DNA of 47,150 nt from SIG440 sp045645805 (GCA_045645805.1 JAZRJL010000026.1:1-47150), one strand, 5' to 3'; numbered from the stretch's first letter, positions 7,478 through 14,715 are shown. Notes: generated by a model not told the origin, from the letters alone. Numbers and translations: made by a program.

Positions 7478-8759
7478 TGGCAGTTGTGAAAGCTATTAAC
7501 AACAAAAATCAAACAGGCGGCGGAATGGCATTCTCCATAACTTATGCATCGAAAGATAAGAAAACTATTCTCGCTGACGGAACGAAATTGGTGACAGGAA
7601 TTAGATGTACTCCCGATACAGCTTACCAAGAATTTATGACAACAAAACATCTCTACGATAAAGCAGACGGAAGATATTTTTATCACTATATGCAATCGTT
7701 CAGTCCCGAAGAAAAAGTTACACCCGAGACCGTACATGAGATTGGAGTTAAGCTTGCAAATGAATGCTTCCCCGGACACGAAATTGTTGTCGGTACTCAT
7801 GTAGAAAAGCATCACTTACATAATCACATATAGTTGTAAACAGTGTAGGTATAGATACAGGAAAAAAGCTCCATCAGGATAACCATTCCCTTGACCATAT
7901 AAGAAGTATATCTGACAGACTTTGTTTGGAATACGGATTAAGCATTATAGAAAACAAAGGTCAGAAAACTGCCAAGGGTATGAGTCACGGAGAATACACT
8001 GCAGCATCAAAGGGTTACAGTTGGAAATTCCAGCTTATAAATACCATTGAAGATGCAATGAATGTCTGCAAAAAGAAGAAAGAATTCATTGCTTATATGG
8101 AAAGCGAAGGTTACAAAGTTAACTGGACAGATGCGAGAAAAACTATCTGTTACACTGCACCCAATGGAATGAAATGCAGAGATTATAAATTGCACGAAGA
8201 TAAATTTTTGAAGGAGAACATGGAAAATGAATTCAAATTTAGAGAAATTGAAGGAAATGAATCGGCGTACTCAGTCGATAGATTTAACACCGATAGTGAA
8301 TTGTCTGGAGGATTTGAATATGAAAATCGACAGACTTTCGGAGCAGAATCGGGACAAGCTGACGGAGAGAATGGAACTCTTATCCGAACAGGTTGGGAAA
8401 GCTCAAGAGAGAATTTACAATACAACCGAACAGAAGCTCAGAAAGATTTATATCAAGATATTACAGATAGCAGGAGTAGCTTCGGTGGCAATGATTTTGG
8501 TCTCAGTATTGCTCAGCGTGTGCTTAAGTTTGTTAAGGATGTTTCGGATGTAGGCAGAAAGAGAGATTACGATGAAGATGATACGATGGCTCTGTCTTTA
8601 ATCACAGGACTAACGGCATCGATGGTATGCATTTTAATCGAAATCATAAAAAACGCTCAGGAAGATGAACTTACAGAAGAATTTATAGAAGAAGTACTCG
8701 ATAGCATAGAAGAAACCGAGCAAGACGAAGATATAGGGTTCAGTGATATGAGTATGTAA
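7477..8759 (+). pseudogene. MobP-type relaxase disrupted by a 2-bp insertion in the HNH motif
   Basis: The first frame (7477-7833) gives the relaxase N-terminus up to HHLHNHI and then meets TAG. Deleting one TA from the ACATATAGTT stretch at 7827-7835 restores HNHIVVNSVGIDTGKKL and a frame open to 8759, about 426 residues in total. The insertion falls just after the metal-binding His triad, so the visible product has the catalytic head but lacks most of the domain. Downstream coding is intact with no other stops, so the change is recent or a sequencing error. No slippery heptamer is seen. The relaxase would nick oriT for conjugative mobilization. The C-terminal half has an unusual hydrophobic patch, LITGLTASMVCILIEII, and an acidic tail. 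Confidence 0.85.
8227..8553 (+). CDS. MobB-like coiled-coil membrane protein nested in the relaxase gene
   Basis: A 108-residue frame lying wholly inside the relaxase 3' half, in the +1 frame. It has gene-like properties: a helical coiled coil at residues 1-75 (LEKLKEMNRR, DLNMKIDRLSEQN) and one C-terminal transmembrane segment at about 78-102 (ILQIAGVASVAMILVSVLLS). AAGGAG at 8211-8216 lies 10 bases before the ATG. In ColE1-type plasmids, mobB is likewise nested out of frame in mobA and makes a coiled-coil, membrane-anchored helper of the relaxase. The analogy is inference; the coding call rests on domain logic and ribosome site. Confidence 0.6.
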   Translation: MNSNLEKLKEMNRRTQSIDLTPIVNCLEDLNMKIDRLSEQNRDKLTERMELLSEQVGKAQERIYNTTEQKLRKIYIKILQIAGVASVAMILVSVLLSVCLSLLRMFRM

Positions 8760-8780
8760 TATCAATTATATTGAAAGGGG

Positions 8781-9018
8781 GCGATTTATCACCTGAGAGC
8801 ACGAATGAGCCGTCAGGTAAGGCGATCAAATGTATGAGAATACATTTAAAATCTGATAGCGAAAAGTATGACTGAAGTTGCAGTGTTGACTTGGCCAGTC
8901 AAAAAACCAACAATCGGTTAAATCTCAAAGCTTTTCTGGCTCACGGAAAACACCAATTTATTCACGGCATGCAGAGAATGAAATTGGTACGGCATCAAGG
9001 GTGAAATTAATTAAAATA
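8781..9018 (+). ncRNA. Candidate structured RNA between relaxase and recombinase
   Basis: The gap 8760-9092 has no open frame but many nested pairings. They are ACCTGA (8791-8796) with TCAGGT (8813-8818), AAATGTAT (8828-8835) with ATACATTT (8840-8847) around a GAGA tetraloop, and GAAAAG (8861-8866) with CTTTTC (8931-8936). That last stem encloses TTGACT (8886-8891) with AGTCAA (8897-8902). ACCAATTT (8952-8959) pairs with AAATTGGT (8981-8988). GAGCC (8807-8811) can pair with GGCTC (8939-8943), and CACC near 8789 with GGTG near 9010 could close the whole. No known RNA family is recognised. It could also be an untranslated leader of the small gene at 9093. Confidence 0.45.
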
Positions 9019-9092
9019 AAACTGAATATTTTGGGACAAGCGGACATAGTATGTAACATAAATCAAGTTTGGAATTGGAGGAGAAATGTTAT

Positions 9093-9275
9093 ATGAAAAA
9101 AAATCACGAATTACATATAACCTTCCATAATCCAAATACGAGGAAAGACTCTGAAAACTTGGCAAGGGAATTTATCTCCCGTGCTGCAAGCGGAGTCTTA
9201 ACCAAAATGATTTTAGACAAGATGGAAAAACGTAGCGAGAATAATAACTCTGAATCATATAGTGATTTGGATTAA
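9093..9275 (+). CDS. Small conserved-looking protein upstream of the recombinase
   Basis: A 60-residue protein, MKKNHELHITFHNPNT at the start, a helix with EFISRAASGVLTKMILDKME in the middle and a Ser/Glu/Asn tail. The start at 9093 is preferred over an upstream TTG because GGAGGAG ends 9 bases before it. The family is not recognised. Similar small frames often sit before serine recombinases on clostridial elements and may be directionality or regulatory factors, which is inference. It lies between the structured stretch and a strong terminator. Confidence 0.6.
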   Translation: MKKNHELHITFHNPNTRKDSENLAREFISRAASGVLTKMILDKMEKRSENNNSESYSDLD

Positions 9276-9291
9276 GGAATACATAGCAAAC

Positions 9292-9334
9292 ATACTCCGC
9301 CTGAATGATGATTCTTTAGGCGGAGTATTTATTT
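9292..9334 (+). terminator. Terminator before the recombinase
   Basis: ATACTCCGCCT (9292-9302) pairs perfectly with AGGCGGAGTAT (9318-9328), followed by TTATTT. It separates mobilization-region transcription from the recombinase promoter. Confidence 0.85.
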
Positions 9335-9335
9335 A

Positions 9336-9383
9336 AGGAATATGAATTCCTTCGTAGACTTTTGAAAAAATGTGTGGTATATT
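9336..9383 (+). promoter_or_regulatory. Recombinase promoter with dyad operator
   Basis: The dyad AGGAAT-N4-ATTCCT (9336-9351) is followed by TCG, then -35 TAGACT (9355-9360), a 17-bp spacer and -10 TATATT (9378-9383). The dyad and its distance to the -35 match those at 3864. Confidence 0.65.
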
Positions 9384-9429
9384 GTGTGTTGCGCAGAGCA
9401 TACCAAATTAGAAAGAGAGGTAATCATTT

Positions 9430-10962
9430 ATGAGAATAGCTCCATATTGCAGAGTATCAACTGACAAAACTGATCAGCTGAACAGTTTAGAAATGCAGAA
9501 GAAATTCTACGGCGAATTTGCTGAAAGAAACAATCACGAAATTGTTCACATGTATGCAGACGAAGGCATTTCAGGAACACAGATGCGAAAGCGTCCTGAA
9601 TTCATGAGACTTATGAGAGATGCAAGGCTTGGCAAATTCGATATGGTGGTAACCAAAGACATATCGAGAATGGCAAGAAATGTGGTGGACTTCCTGCAAT
9701 CAATCAGAGAACTGAAAGCTATAGGCATCCCGGTTGTATTCGTAAACACTAATTTGTCAACCGAAGACGGAGAATTGGTGCTCACTATGCTTGCAATGGT
9801 AGCACAGCAGGAAAGCGAAAACACATCCAAGAGAATTAAGTTCAGTAAAAGTCTTAATGCAGAAAAAGGCAGAGTGCCAAACATCATATTCGGCTATGAC
9901 AAGACTATCGGTGATTACTTTAACCTAAACATAAATACCTTTGAAGCAAATGTAGTACGGCGAATATATCAAATGTACATAAACGAAGAATATGGTGCAA
10001 GCAAAATCGCAAAAATCCTTAATGAAGAAAACATAAAAACAAAACGAGGATGCAAGTGGACCCAAAACGGAATTTGCAGAATTCTCACTAATAGAATGTA
10101 CTGCGGAATTATCATTAATGGTAAAGAAGAAGTAAAGGACTTTCTGACAGGAGACAGAATTTATAAACCTGAAGAAGAATGGAAAGTTACCGAAAGACAC
10201 GACCTTGCAATAATAGATATGGACACCTTTGAACTTGCTCAAAAGAAGATGGAGAGAAACAAACAAAAATTCTCTCAGGGACAGCGAAAGGACTGCAAGC
10301 ATGTATTCAGCACCCTACTTAAATGCGCCGACTGCGGACACTTCTTCAGGCAAGCAAAACGAAAGGTAAAAAGCGGTTATAAATACACATGGGTGTGTTG
10401 CGGTCGGAATATCAACGGAGCAGATTCTTGCGATAACAAAACGGTAATAGCCGAATGTGAGTTACTTGATTCTATCAAAAAGTATCTTACAGGCTTAATT
10501 GAGGACAAGCAAAAGGTTATTAAGAAAATAATCAAAGACTTCAATAAGAATTACGAGCCGATGCACCAAAATCTTAAAACCGAAAAAGAGATAGCGAAAG
10601 AGATAGAAAAACTCAAAAAGAGCCGACAAAGATATGTGGATATGTATGACAATGAGGTTATCTCAATGGAAGATTTAAAAGAAAAGACCGAGTCTACCAA
10701 TGCTGAAATTAAAAAGCTGGAAGAAAAGGTTAAGATGGTGAGGTTCGGCATCACACAAGCGGATAAGCTCGAATACGGACTTACTGATACATTCAAGAGT
10801 ATAGGCGATATCTTAAGTACAGCAGAGATTACCAACGAGATGCTAAAGCGTGTCATAGACCGAATCGAAGTGTCAGAAGATGGGCATATTGACATATACC
10901 TAAGGCTCATTGCAGACATAGGACTAGACGAAAAGTATCAATGTTCTTCTATCAGTACATAA
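9430..10962 (+). CDS. Large serine recombinase (integrase of the element)
   Basis: A 510-residue serine recombinase. The resolvase domain spans about 1-145, with catalytic Ser10 in YCRVSTD and the arginine motif KDISRMARN near residue 80. A recombinase domain follows, with GCKWTQNGICRILTNRMYCG near 210-230. A zinc ribbon (CADCG, then VCCG and SCDN) spans about 300-340. A coiled coil spans about 365-435, with a C-terminal domain after it. The length is usual for the family. It would integrate and excise the element without host factors. Its stop lies at the junction with the truncated host gene at 10961, as expected for an integrase next to its attachment site. Confidence 0.92.
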   Translation: MRIAPYCRVSTDKTDQLNSLEMQKKFYGEFAERNNHEIVHMYADEGISGTQMRKRPEFMRLMRDARLGKFDMVVTKDISRMARNVVDFLQSIRELKAIGIPVVFVNTNLSTEDGELVLTMLAMVAQQESENTSKRIKFSKSLNAEKGRVPNIIFGYDKTIGDYFNLNINTFEANVVRRIYQMYINEEYGASKIAKILNEENIKTKRGCKWTQNGICRILTNRMYCGIIINGKEEVKDFLTGDRIYKPEEEWKVTERHDLAIIDMDTFELAQKKMERNKQKFSQGQRKDCKHVFSTLLKCADCGHFFRQAKRKVKSGYKYTWVCCGRNINGADSCDNKTVIAECELLDSIKKYLTGLIEDKQKVIKKIIKDFNKNYEPMHQNLKTEKEIAKEIEKLKKSRQRYVDMYDNEVISMEDLKEKTESTNAEIKKLEEKVKMVRFGITQADKLEYGLTDTFKSIGDILSTAEITNEMLKRVIDRIEVSEDGHIDIYLRLIADIGLDEKYQCSSIST

Positions 10963-11119
10963 AGACCTTACAGACAGGTTGCTTAGGATAAATCCGGGAC
11001 TTGCAAAAGAGTCAGGGAATATACTTCAGGCAAATAAAAAAGAACGTCATATTCGTGGCGGAATTGCTACCCGAGAGAAATACCGTATTCAGAATATGAA
11101 TAAACGAAATATCATTTAA
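10961..11119 (+). pseudogene. Displaced 3' end of an interrupted host gene
   Basis: An open frame of 52 codons before its stop that has no start codon or ribosome site of its own. Its sequence looks like a conserved C-terminus: DRLLRINPGLAKESGNIL, then RHIRGGIATREKYR. It begins at the recombinase stop and is followed by a terminator, so the element probably inserted into this gene. The 5' part should be left of the window. I do not recognise the family. Confidence 0.6.
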
Positions 11120-11121
11120 AA

Positions 11122-11159
11122 AAAATCCATTCCTGCATTTTTAGCAAGGAATGGATTTT
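11122..11159. terminator. Bidirectional terminator
   Basis: AAAATCCATTCCT (11122-11134) pairs perfectly with AGGAATGGATTTT (11147-11159). The T and A runs on the two sides suit both the host remnant (+) and the convergent Cys-rich gene (-). Confidence 0.8.
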
Positions 11160-11400
11160 AAATTTCAAAGTCTTTAGCAGAAAAACGGTCAGTATTTAAA
11201 TTACGCTTTTTAGGAGGTCTTTTTAAAAGTCTGTTATATTCGTAATATTTACAACAAAAATCACGACTTACAAGTCCTTTTTTTTTGCACATATAATCAT
11301 CCTCAATGGCGTGGAGCGGTGATGCAAATTTACAGGTAGCACAAATTTGCGAAACCTCTGTTATTTCGGAATATATACTGCCTTTCTTTTTCAAAAGCAT
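11158..11400 (-). CDS. Small Cys-rich protein, probably metal-binding
   Basis: An 80-residue protein with CATCKFA near residue 20 and CKKKGLVSRDFCCKYYEY near 38-55. These four or five cysteines could bind zinc or an iron-sulfur cluster. The C-terminal third is basic (RLLKRPPKKRN). The ATG at 11400 follows GAGGTG at good spacing. Short proteins of this kind are common in Clostridia; function is unknown. It is probably host chromosomal, lying between the two foreign regions. Confidence 0.65.
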   Translation of the reverse strand: MLLKKKGSIYSEITEVSQICATCKFASPLHAIEDDYMCKKKGLVSRDFCCKYYEYNRLLKRPPKKRNLNTDRFSAKDFEI

Positions 11401-11533
11401 AAAAACACCTCGAATATTGTGGAATATAAAGAATTATATAATATTTATCCTACAAAATCAAGAGTAATTTGGCAATTGACAGAGTTTTTTGAAAATGTTA
11501 GAATAAAAGCAGTAAATTAGCGGAGGTATAAGA

Positions 11534-11953
11534 ATGAGTACAAAAGGTGAAGAAGCAAAAAAATGTTTTGAATGTGGTTACAACTGCAGTCAGGCGGTGT
11601 TTTGTACATTTTGCAAGGCCTTGGGAATTGATAAGGAAACCGCTCTTAAGATTGCGTCGTCCTTTGGCGGAGGAATGGGTAGAATGAGAGAAGTCTGCGG
11701 TGCTGTTACGGGTATGTTTATGGCAGCAGGCATAAAATACGGATATACTCTGCCCAAAGACCCGTTGGAAAAAACTGAGCATTACAAAAAAATTCAGTAT
11801 CTTGCAGATAAATTTAAAGAACGTAACGGTTCAATAATCTGTCGAGAACTTCTTGAAGAGGTTAAGGTAAGGCACAGTAATAAAAAATCCTGCGGTGAGC
11901 TTGTAAAAGACGCTGCAGAAATATTTGATGAATTTGTTAAGAAAAATGGATAA
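11534..11953 (+). CDS. C_GCAxxG_C_C family redox-type protein
   Basis: A 139-residue protein with the family's cysteine pattern: NCSQAV near residue 21, SFGGGMGRMREVCGAVTGM near 46-64, then Cys near 105 and CGEL near 117. The family is small and probably redox-active or membrane-associated in anaerobes; the exact role is unknown. It starts after GCGGAGG. It is convergent with the displaced spoIVB 3' end, so before island insertion it was the downstream neighbour of spoIVB. Confidence 0.85.
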   Translation: MSTKGEEAKKCFECGYNCSQAVFCTFCKALGIDKETALKIASSFGGGMGRMREVCGAVTGMFMAAGIKYGYTLPKDPLEKTEHYKKIQYLADKFKERNGSIICRELLEEVKVRHSNKKSCGELVKDAAEIFDEFVKKNG

Positions 11954-11979
11954 ATATAATAAATTACTGTAAGTATTTT

Positions 11980-12012
11980 AAATGCTCGACTGAAGTAAAC
12001 AGACGAGCATTT
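11980..12012. terminator. Original spoIVB / C_GCAxxG terminator
   Basis: AAATGCTCG (11980-11988) pairs with CGAGCATTT (12004-12012). It lies between convergent reading frames and probably served both. Confidence 0.75.
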
Positions 12013-12015
12013 CCC

Positions 12016-12146
12016 TTATTTAATTTTTTCAGCCTCCGCCAACATATTTTCAATAAATATCCCATAACCTCTTGTTGGATCATTCACAAAAACGTGTGTT
12101 ACAGCTCCCACAATTCGGCCGTTTTGAATTATCGGTGAACCTGACA
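12016..12146 (-). pseudogene. Displaced 3' end of spoIVB
   Basis: Read on the minus strand this encodes the last 42 residues of SpoIVB, from SGSPIIQNGR to the final EKIK and stop, identical in protein to the intact gene end at 18641-18771. The DNA differs at nine positions, each silent (for example ATT/ATC, TTG/CTA, GGT/GGA, AAC/AAT). It has no start and is cut off exactly at the 22-bp repeat. It is the original chromosomal 3' end, pushed away by the island. Confidence 0.9.
12125..12146. repeat. Left attachment repeat of the spoIVB island
   Basis: A 22-bp direct repeat, containing CGGTGAACCTGACA, identical to 18750-18771. Sequence diverges completely beyond 12146. Confidence 0.8.
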
Positions 12147-12211
12147 CGAGTGATGTCAATAGGGGACAACAAAATTCTTCAAAATTCGACATTTTAAATC
12201 ATATATTTTTA

Positions 12212-12577
12212 TTATGCTGGACGCACGTGCCTTTCGTCACCGATTTCATAATAGTTTATTTTCATTTTATCAAAAAAATCTTCAGCAAACTTTTCTACAT
12301 CGTCTAATGTCCAATCGCAGAAATACCGCATATTTATGACTTTATTCCCTTCACCGATGGTAACTTGCATTTCAAATTCATATGCATCTATATCCTTTAG
12401 TTCTGTTTGCATTTTTTCAGGAACGCGACTAAGATCATATTTCAATATATCAATAAAATACTTCTTGCCGTTCTCATCATCAAACCTCTTTTGATATCTG
12501 CAAATCACTGCTTTATCGTCAAACTGTGAAGGTTTTTCTCTGTGATAACCTTTGCTTAGAATGTATTCTTCAGTCAT
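12212..12577 (-). CDS. Hypothetical island protein
   Basis: A 121-residue acidic protein, not recognised. It has an alternating beta-like middle (KKYFIDILKYDL, AYEFEMQVTIGEGNKVINMRYF) and a C-terminal helix (VEKFAEDFFDKMKINYYEIG), suggesting a small alpha/beta fold. The ATG at 12577 follows AGGAGGAA. It is the last gene before the left island end and has its own upstream control region with two matched dyads at 12629-12711, so it is probably expressed separately from the ImmA operon. Confidence 0.65.
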   Translation of the reverse strand: MTEEYILSKGYHREKPSQFDDKAVICRYQKRFDDENGKKYFIDILKYDLSRVPEKMQTELKDIDAYEFEMQVTIGEGNKVINMRYFCDWTLDDVEKFAEDFFDKMKINYYEIGDERHVRPA

Positions 12578-12628
12578 TTTTGTTCCTCCTGATAAACTTT
12601 ATTAATTTGCCTTTGCCATTGTTTTAAA

Positions 12629-12711
12629 TGTAATAAAAATTATATAACTTTTATTACAAAACTTACATCAAACATTTTCCGTGTCTAAAAAATTATATAT
12701 CTTTTTAGACA
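12629..12711 (-). promoter_or_regulatory. Two matched 30-bp dyads, each enclosing a TATAAT
   Basis: TGTAATAAAA (12629-12638) N10 TTTTATTACA (12649-12658), and TGTCTAAAAA (12682-12691) N10 TTTTTAGACA (12702-12711). Arms are perfect in both, spacers are nearly the same, and centres are 53 bp apart. On the minus strand both spacers contain TATAAT, placing the dyads over possible -10 boxes of the downstream gene. Good -35 boxes are not obvious. Confidence 0.5.
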
Positions 12712-12831
12712 TATGTTTTTTTGCAAGAATGATAGGATTGATGTTATTTTAATTTTTTTATAAATACACACTGCACATAAATATATTTTGCTTATCGTTA
12801 AATTCTTCATTGCTCAAATACAATTTTATAA

Positions 12832-14133
12832 CTATTTTGCATGCTTCCTTTTTTTGGAATTTAACATTGATATGACCTTATTAACTATATATTGTTCAAA
12901 ATATGCAGAATCACAAAATTCTTTGTATGCAGGATCACTTACAAATCGATATTTTATTCTGTTGTAGAGCACTTCAATGTTGTCTTCTTTAGTTAGAGAG
13001 TTTATATTTGATACTATGGCATTGATTTTCCTTAACATTTTCATTGGCTCTTGCGGATACAAATCATGGGCTATTCTTCTGAGCAAGATATTTGGATCTA
13101 ACAACTCAACATTAGGTATATTATATGTTTTTTCTCTTATAAAAACCAATTTTAAGGAATCGTCTTCTACGCAAAAATACTCTAGATTACCTTGATTTAA
13201 TATCTTAATTATGCTAGAATAGTCTTTACCGTAGGCTTTAAACATGGAATCTTTGTGTGAGATTCGTTTTAACAAATAGTCATTTTCAAAAATTATAACA
13301 GAGTAAACATCATCTAAAGAGTTTAAAATTTCTTTTAAAAACAGTACTGTCTTTGTTGGTCTATCATTACTAACTTTATTTAAAAAATCTATTATATTAG
13401 AACTTTTTGAATATATATCTTTAATTTCAACCTTTGAAGGACAAGGCAAAAGACTATAATAAATTATAGAGTACTGAGAAATATTAAACTTTTCCGATTT
13501 TTCGGCTATTTTATCTAAAAAAGCAATTTTTTTATCGAAATCTGTATAAATGTCCGTAGAACAAGTTCTTTCGCTAGCGAATTTTTTCCAATAGTCTGTA
13601 AAGTCTTTTTGTACATAGTATAGATGCCCCGAAGGTAAAGCACTTTCAAGAGCATATAAACAAGCCATAATTGAAGTCTGTGCAATTTCTCTAATCATGT
13701 TTATAGTACTCGAAAAAGTACCGTGATGTTTTTTCAGTTGTTCTATTAACCAATTATGTGGCATAAGCAATTCAGATGCAAAAATATTTGCTTCCAATTC
13801 TTGGGTATCTAATAATCGTTGTCCATTAATTATTTTATAAGGCTTATCCGTGTCACATTTGACATCTCCATTATGCCAAGGGATTATGATGTGTCCCAAC
13901 TCATGCGCCAAAGTAAATTTTCTTCTTGCTGGATATGTGAACTCTGTATTTAGTGTGATTTTGGGAAATATCTTCAAATCGGAATAGGCTTCTATACCAT
14001 ATTGGTTTTCCTCTTCTATAATCTCGATCCCATAATTTTTTATTATTTCTAAAGGCTCTATCGGCGGCGTTAGATTATTATTTTTTATAATGTTCGAAGC
14101 AAATTTTCTTGCACAAGCAAACCTATTTGTCAT
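12832..14133 (-). CDS. ImmA/IrrE family metallopeptidase (stand-alone)
   Basis: A 433-residue protein. The N-terminal 150 residues are an ImmA/IrrE (DUF955) zinc peptidase with HELGH: His77, Glu78 and His81, and a third ligand region ELEANIFASELLMP downstream. The remaining 280 residues are a helical C-terminal domain not recognised, with a basic end (KKRKHAK). ImmA proteases cleave XRE-type repressors to switch on mobile elements, or act in toxin-antitoxin systems. The start overlaps the putative antitoxin gene by 11 bases, so the two are coupled. The large C-terminal extension is unusual and may sense a signal or bind the toxin complex; that is inference. Confidence 0.8.
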   Translation of the reverse strand: MTNRFACARKFASNIIKNNNLTPPIEPLEIIKNYGIEIIEEENQYGIEAYSDLKIFPKITLNTEFTYPARRKFTLAHELGHIIIPWHNGDVKCDTDKPYKIINGQRLLDTQELEANIFASELLMPHNWLIEQLKKHHGTFSSTINMIREIAQTSIMACLYALESALPSGHLYYVQKDFTDYWKKFASERTCSTDIYTDFDKKIAFLDKIAEKSEKFNISQYSIIYYSLLPCPSKVEIKDIYSKSSNIIDFLNKVSNDRPTKTVLFLKEILNSLDDVYSVIIFENDYLLKRISHKDSMFKAYGKDYSSIIKILNQGNLEYFCVEDDSLKLVFIREKTYNIPNVELLDPNILLRRIAHDLYPQEPMKMLRKINAIVSNINSLTKEDNIEVLYNRIKYRFVSDPAYKEFCDSAYFEQYIVNKVISMLNSKKRKHAK

Positions 14134-14437
14134 TATTATTTTCTTCTTTCATTTTTTCTATAGCTTCTTGGTCATAAGATCTTGCAGCTAATCTTTGAGA
14201 GTCTGTAAGAGTAATATAATGGGCATAGTCTATATTCTCTTGGCGGCAACGAATAATATCTCTAAAAATAATATCAGATGATTTTCCCCATTGTTCGTAC
14301 TCATAATCTGTCATACCTAAAAATTCCTGAAGAGAATTTCCGGTATCATTTGTATGCCAATATTCAATATATTTATCTAAATCAAAAATGGTAGCATCAG
14401 CATTTAAACAGTCTTCTATAAATGATATCTTATACAT
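14123..14437 (-). CDS. Putative antitoxin or immunity protein of the E3-like toxin
   Basis: A 104-residue acidic protein. The middle has DKYIEYWHTNDTGNSLQEFLG, then MTDYEYEQWGKSSDIIFRDI, a pattern I recall from small proteins on mobile elements but cannot name. It starts 8 bases inside the toxin gene and overlaps the ImmA gene at its other end, so the three form one translationally coupled unit. An acidic charge suits binding a basic rRNase, as Im3 does for colicin E3. The antitoxin role rests on position, overlap and charge only. Confidence 0.6.
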   Translation of the reverse strand: MYKISFIEDCLNADATIFDLDKYIEYWHTNDTGNSLQEFLGMTDYEYEQWGKSSDIIFRDIIRCRQENIDYAHYITLTDSQRLAARSYDQEAIEKMKEENNNDK

Positions 14438-14654
14438 TGATTTTCCTCCCTCTTACAGCATCTTTTATTTTATTTCCATATGGATCTAAGACCATGATAT
14501 GATAACCTCTTTTGTTATAAACCTCTATTTCTCCGTGCAACCCGTCCCACATATAATACTTATCCTCTGATTTATATATCTGTTTACCTCCCTGTACAAT
14601 ATGCTTTTGCAACATATTTAAAAAGCATGGTATTGGAGGGTGTATAAACGCCAT
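14430..14654 (-). CDS. Miniature colicin-E3-type 16S rRNase toxin
   Basis: A 74-residue protein matching the catalytic domain of colicin E3 (Cytotoxic family), which cuts 16S rRNA in the decoding site. Active-site residues line up: Asp37, His40 and Glu44 in WDGLHGEIEVY correspond to E3 Asp510, His513 and Glu517, and Arg70 in RGRKI to Arg545. A DPYGN turn matches E3 DPKTGN. There is no translocation or receptor domain and no signal peptide, so it would act inside the cell. The start at 14654 follows GAGAGGAG; a longer frame to 14678 is less likely. The next gene overlaps by 8 bases and is the putative antitoxin. Confidence 0.78.
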   Translation of the reverse strand: MAFIHPPIPCFLNMLQKHIVQGGKQIYKSEDKYYMWDGLHGEIEVYNKRGYHIMVLDPYGNKIKDAVRGRKINV

Positions 14655-14715
14655 TATATTACTCCTCTCTTTAAACATATCTTATTTGCTAACACATTTA
14701 TTAACACTAACTCTA

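Larger units (their letters stand above)
1..10960 (+). mobile_element. Integrative mobilizable element (left end outside window)
   Basis: A RepA-like ATPase, MobC, a relaxase and a large serine recombinase lie in one orientation with cargo genes to their left, the layout of an integrative mobilizable element. No type IV secretion genes are seen, so transfer would need a helper. The right boundary is placed just after the recombinase stop, where a headless host reading frame starts at 10961. The left boundary is not in the window. The cargo is a three-gene GTPase cassette plus small and secreted proteins. Element type is inferred from gene content; the boundary is inferred from the truncated host gene. 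Confidence 0.75.

Noticed and set aside
7822..7840. Programmed frameshift in the relaxase
   Set aside because: There is no slippery heptamer, and removing a repeated TA restores the consensus exactly. An insertion or a read error is simpler.
8781..9018. Group II or group I intron in the folded stretch
   Set aside because: No domain V-like hairpin, no 5' GUGYG-type boundary and no P7-type core could be recognised, and the length is too short.
3864..9383. The matched AGGAAT dyads at 3864 and 9336 read as attachment sites
   Set aside because: Both have promoter boxes at fixed spacing, and the recombinase gene would lie outside the pair. A shared operator explains them better.
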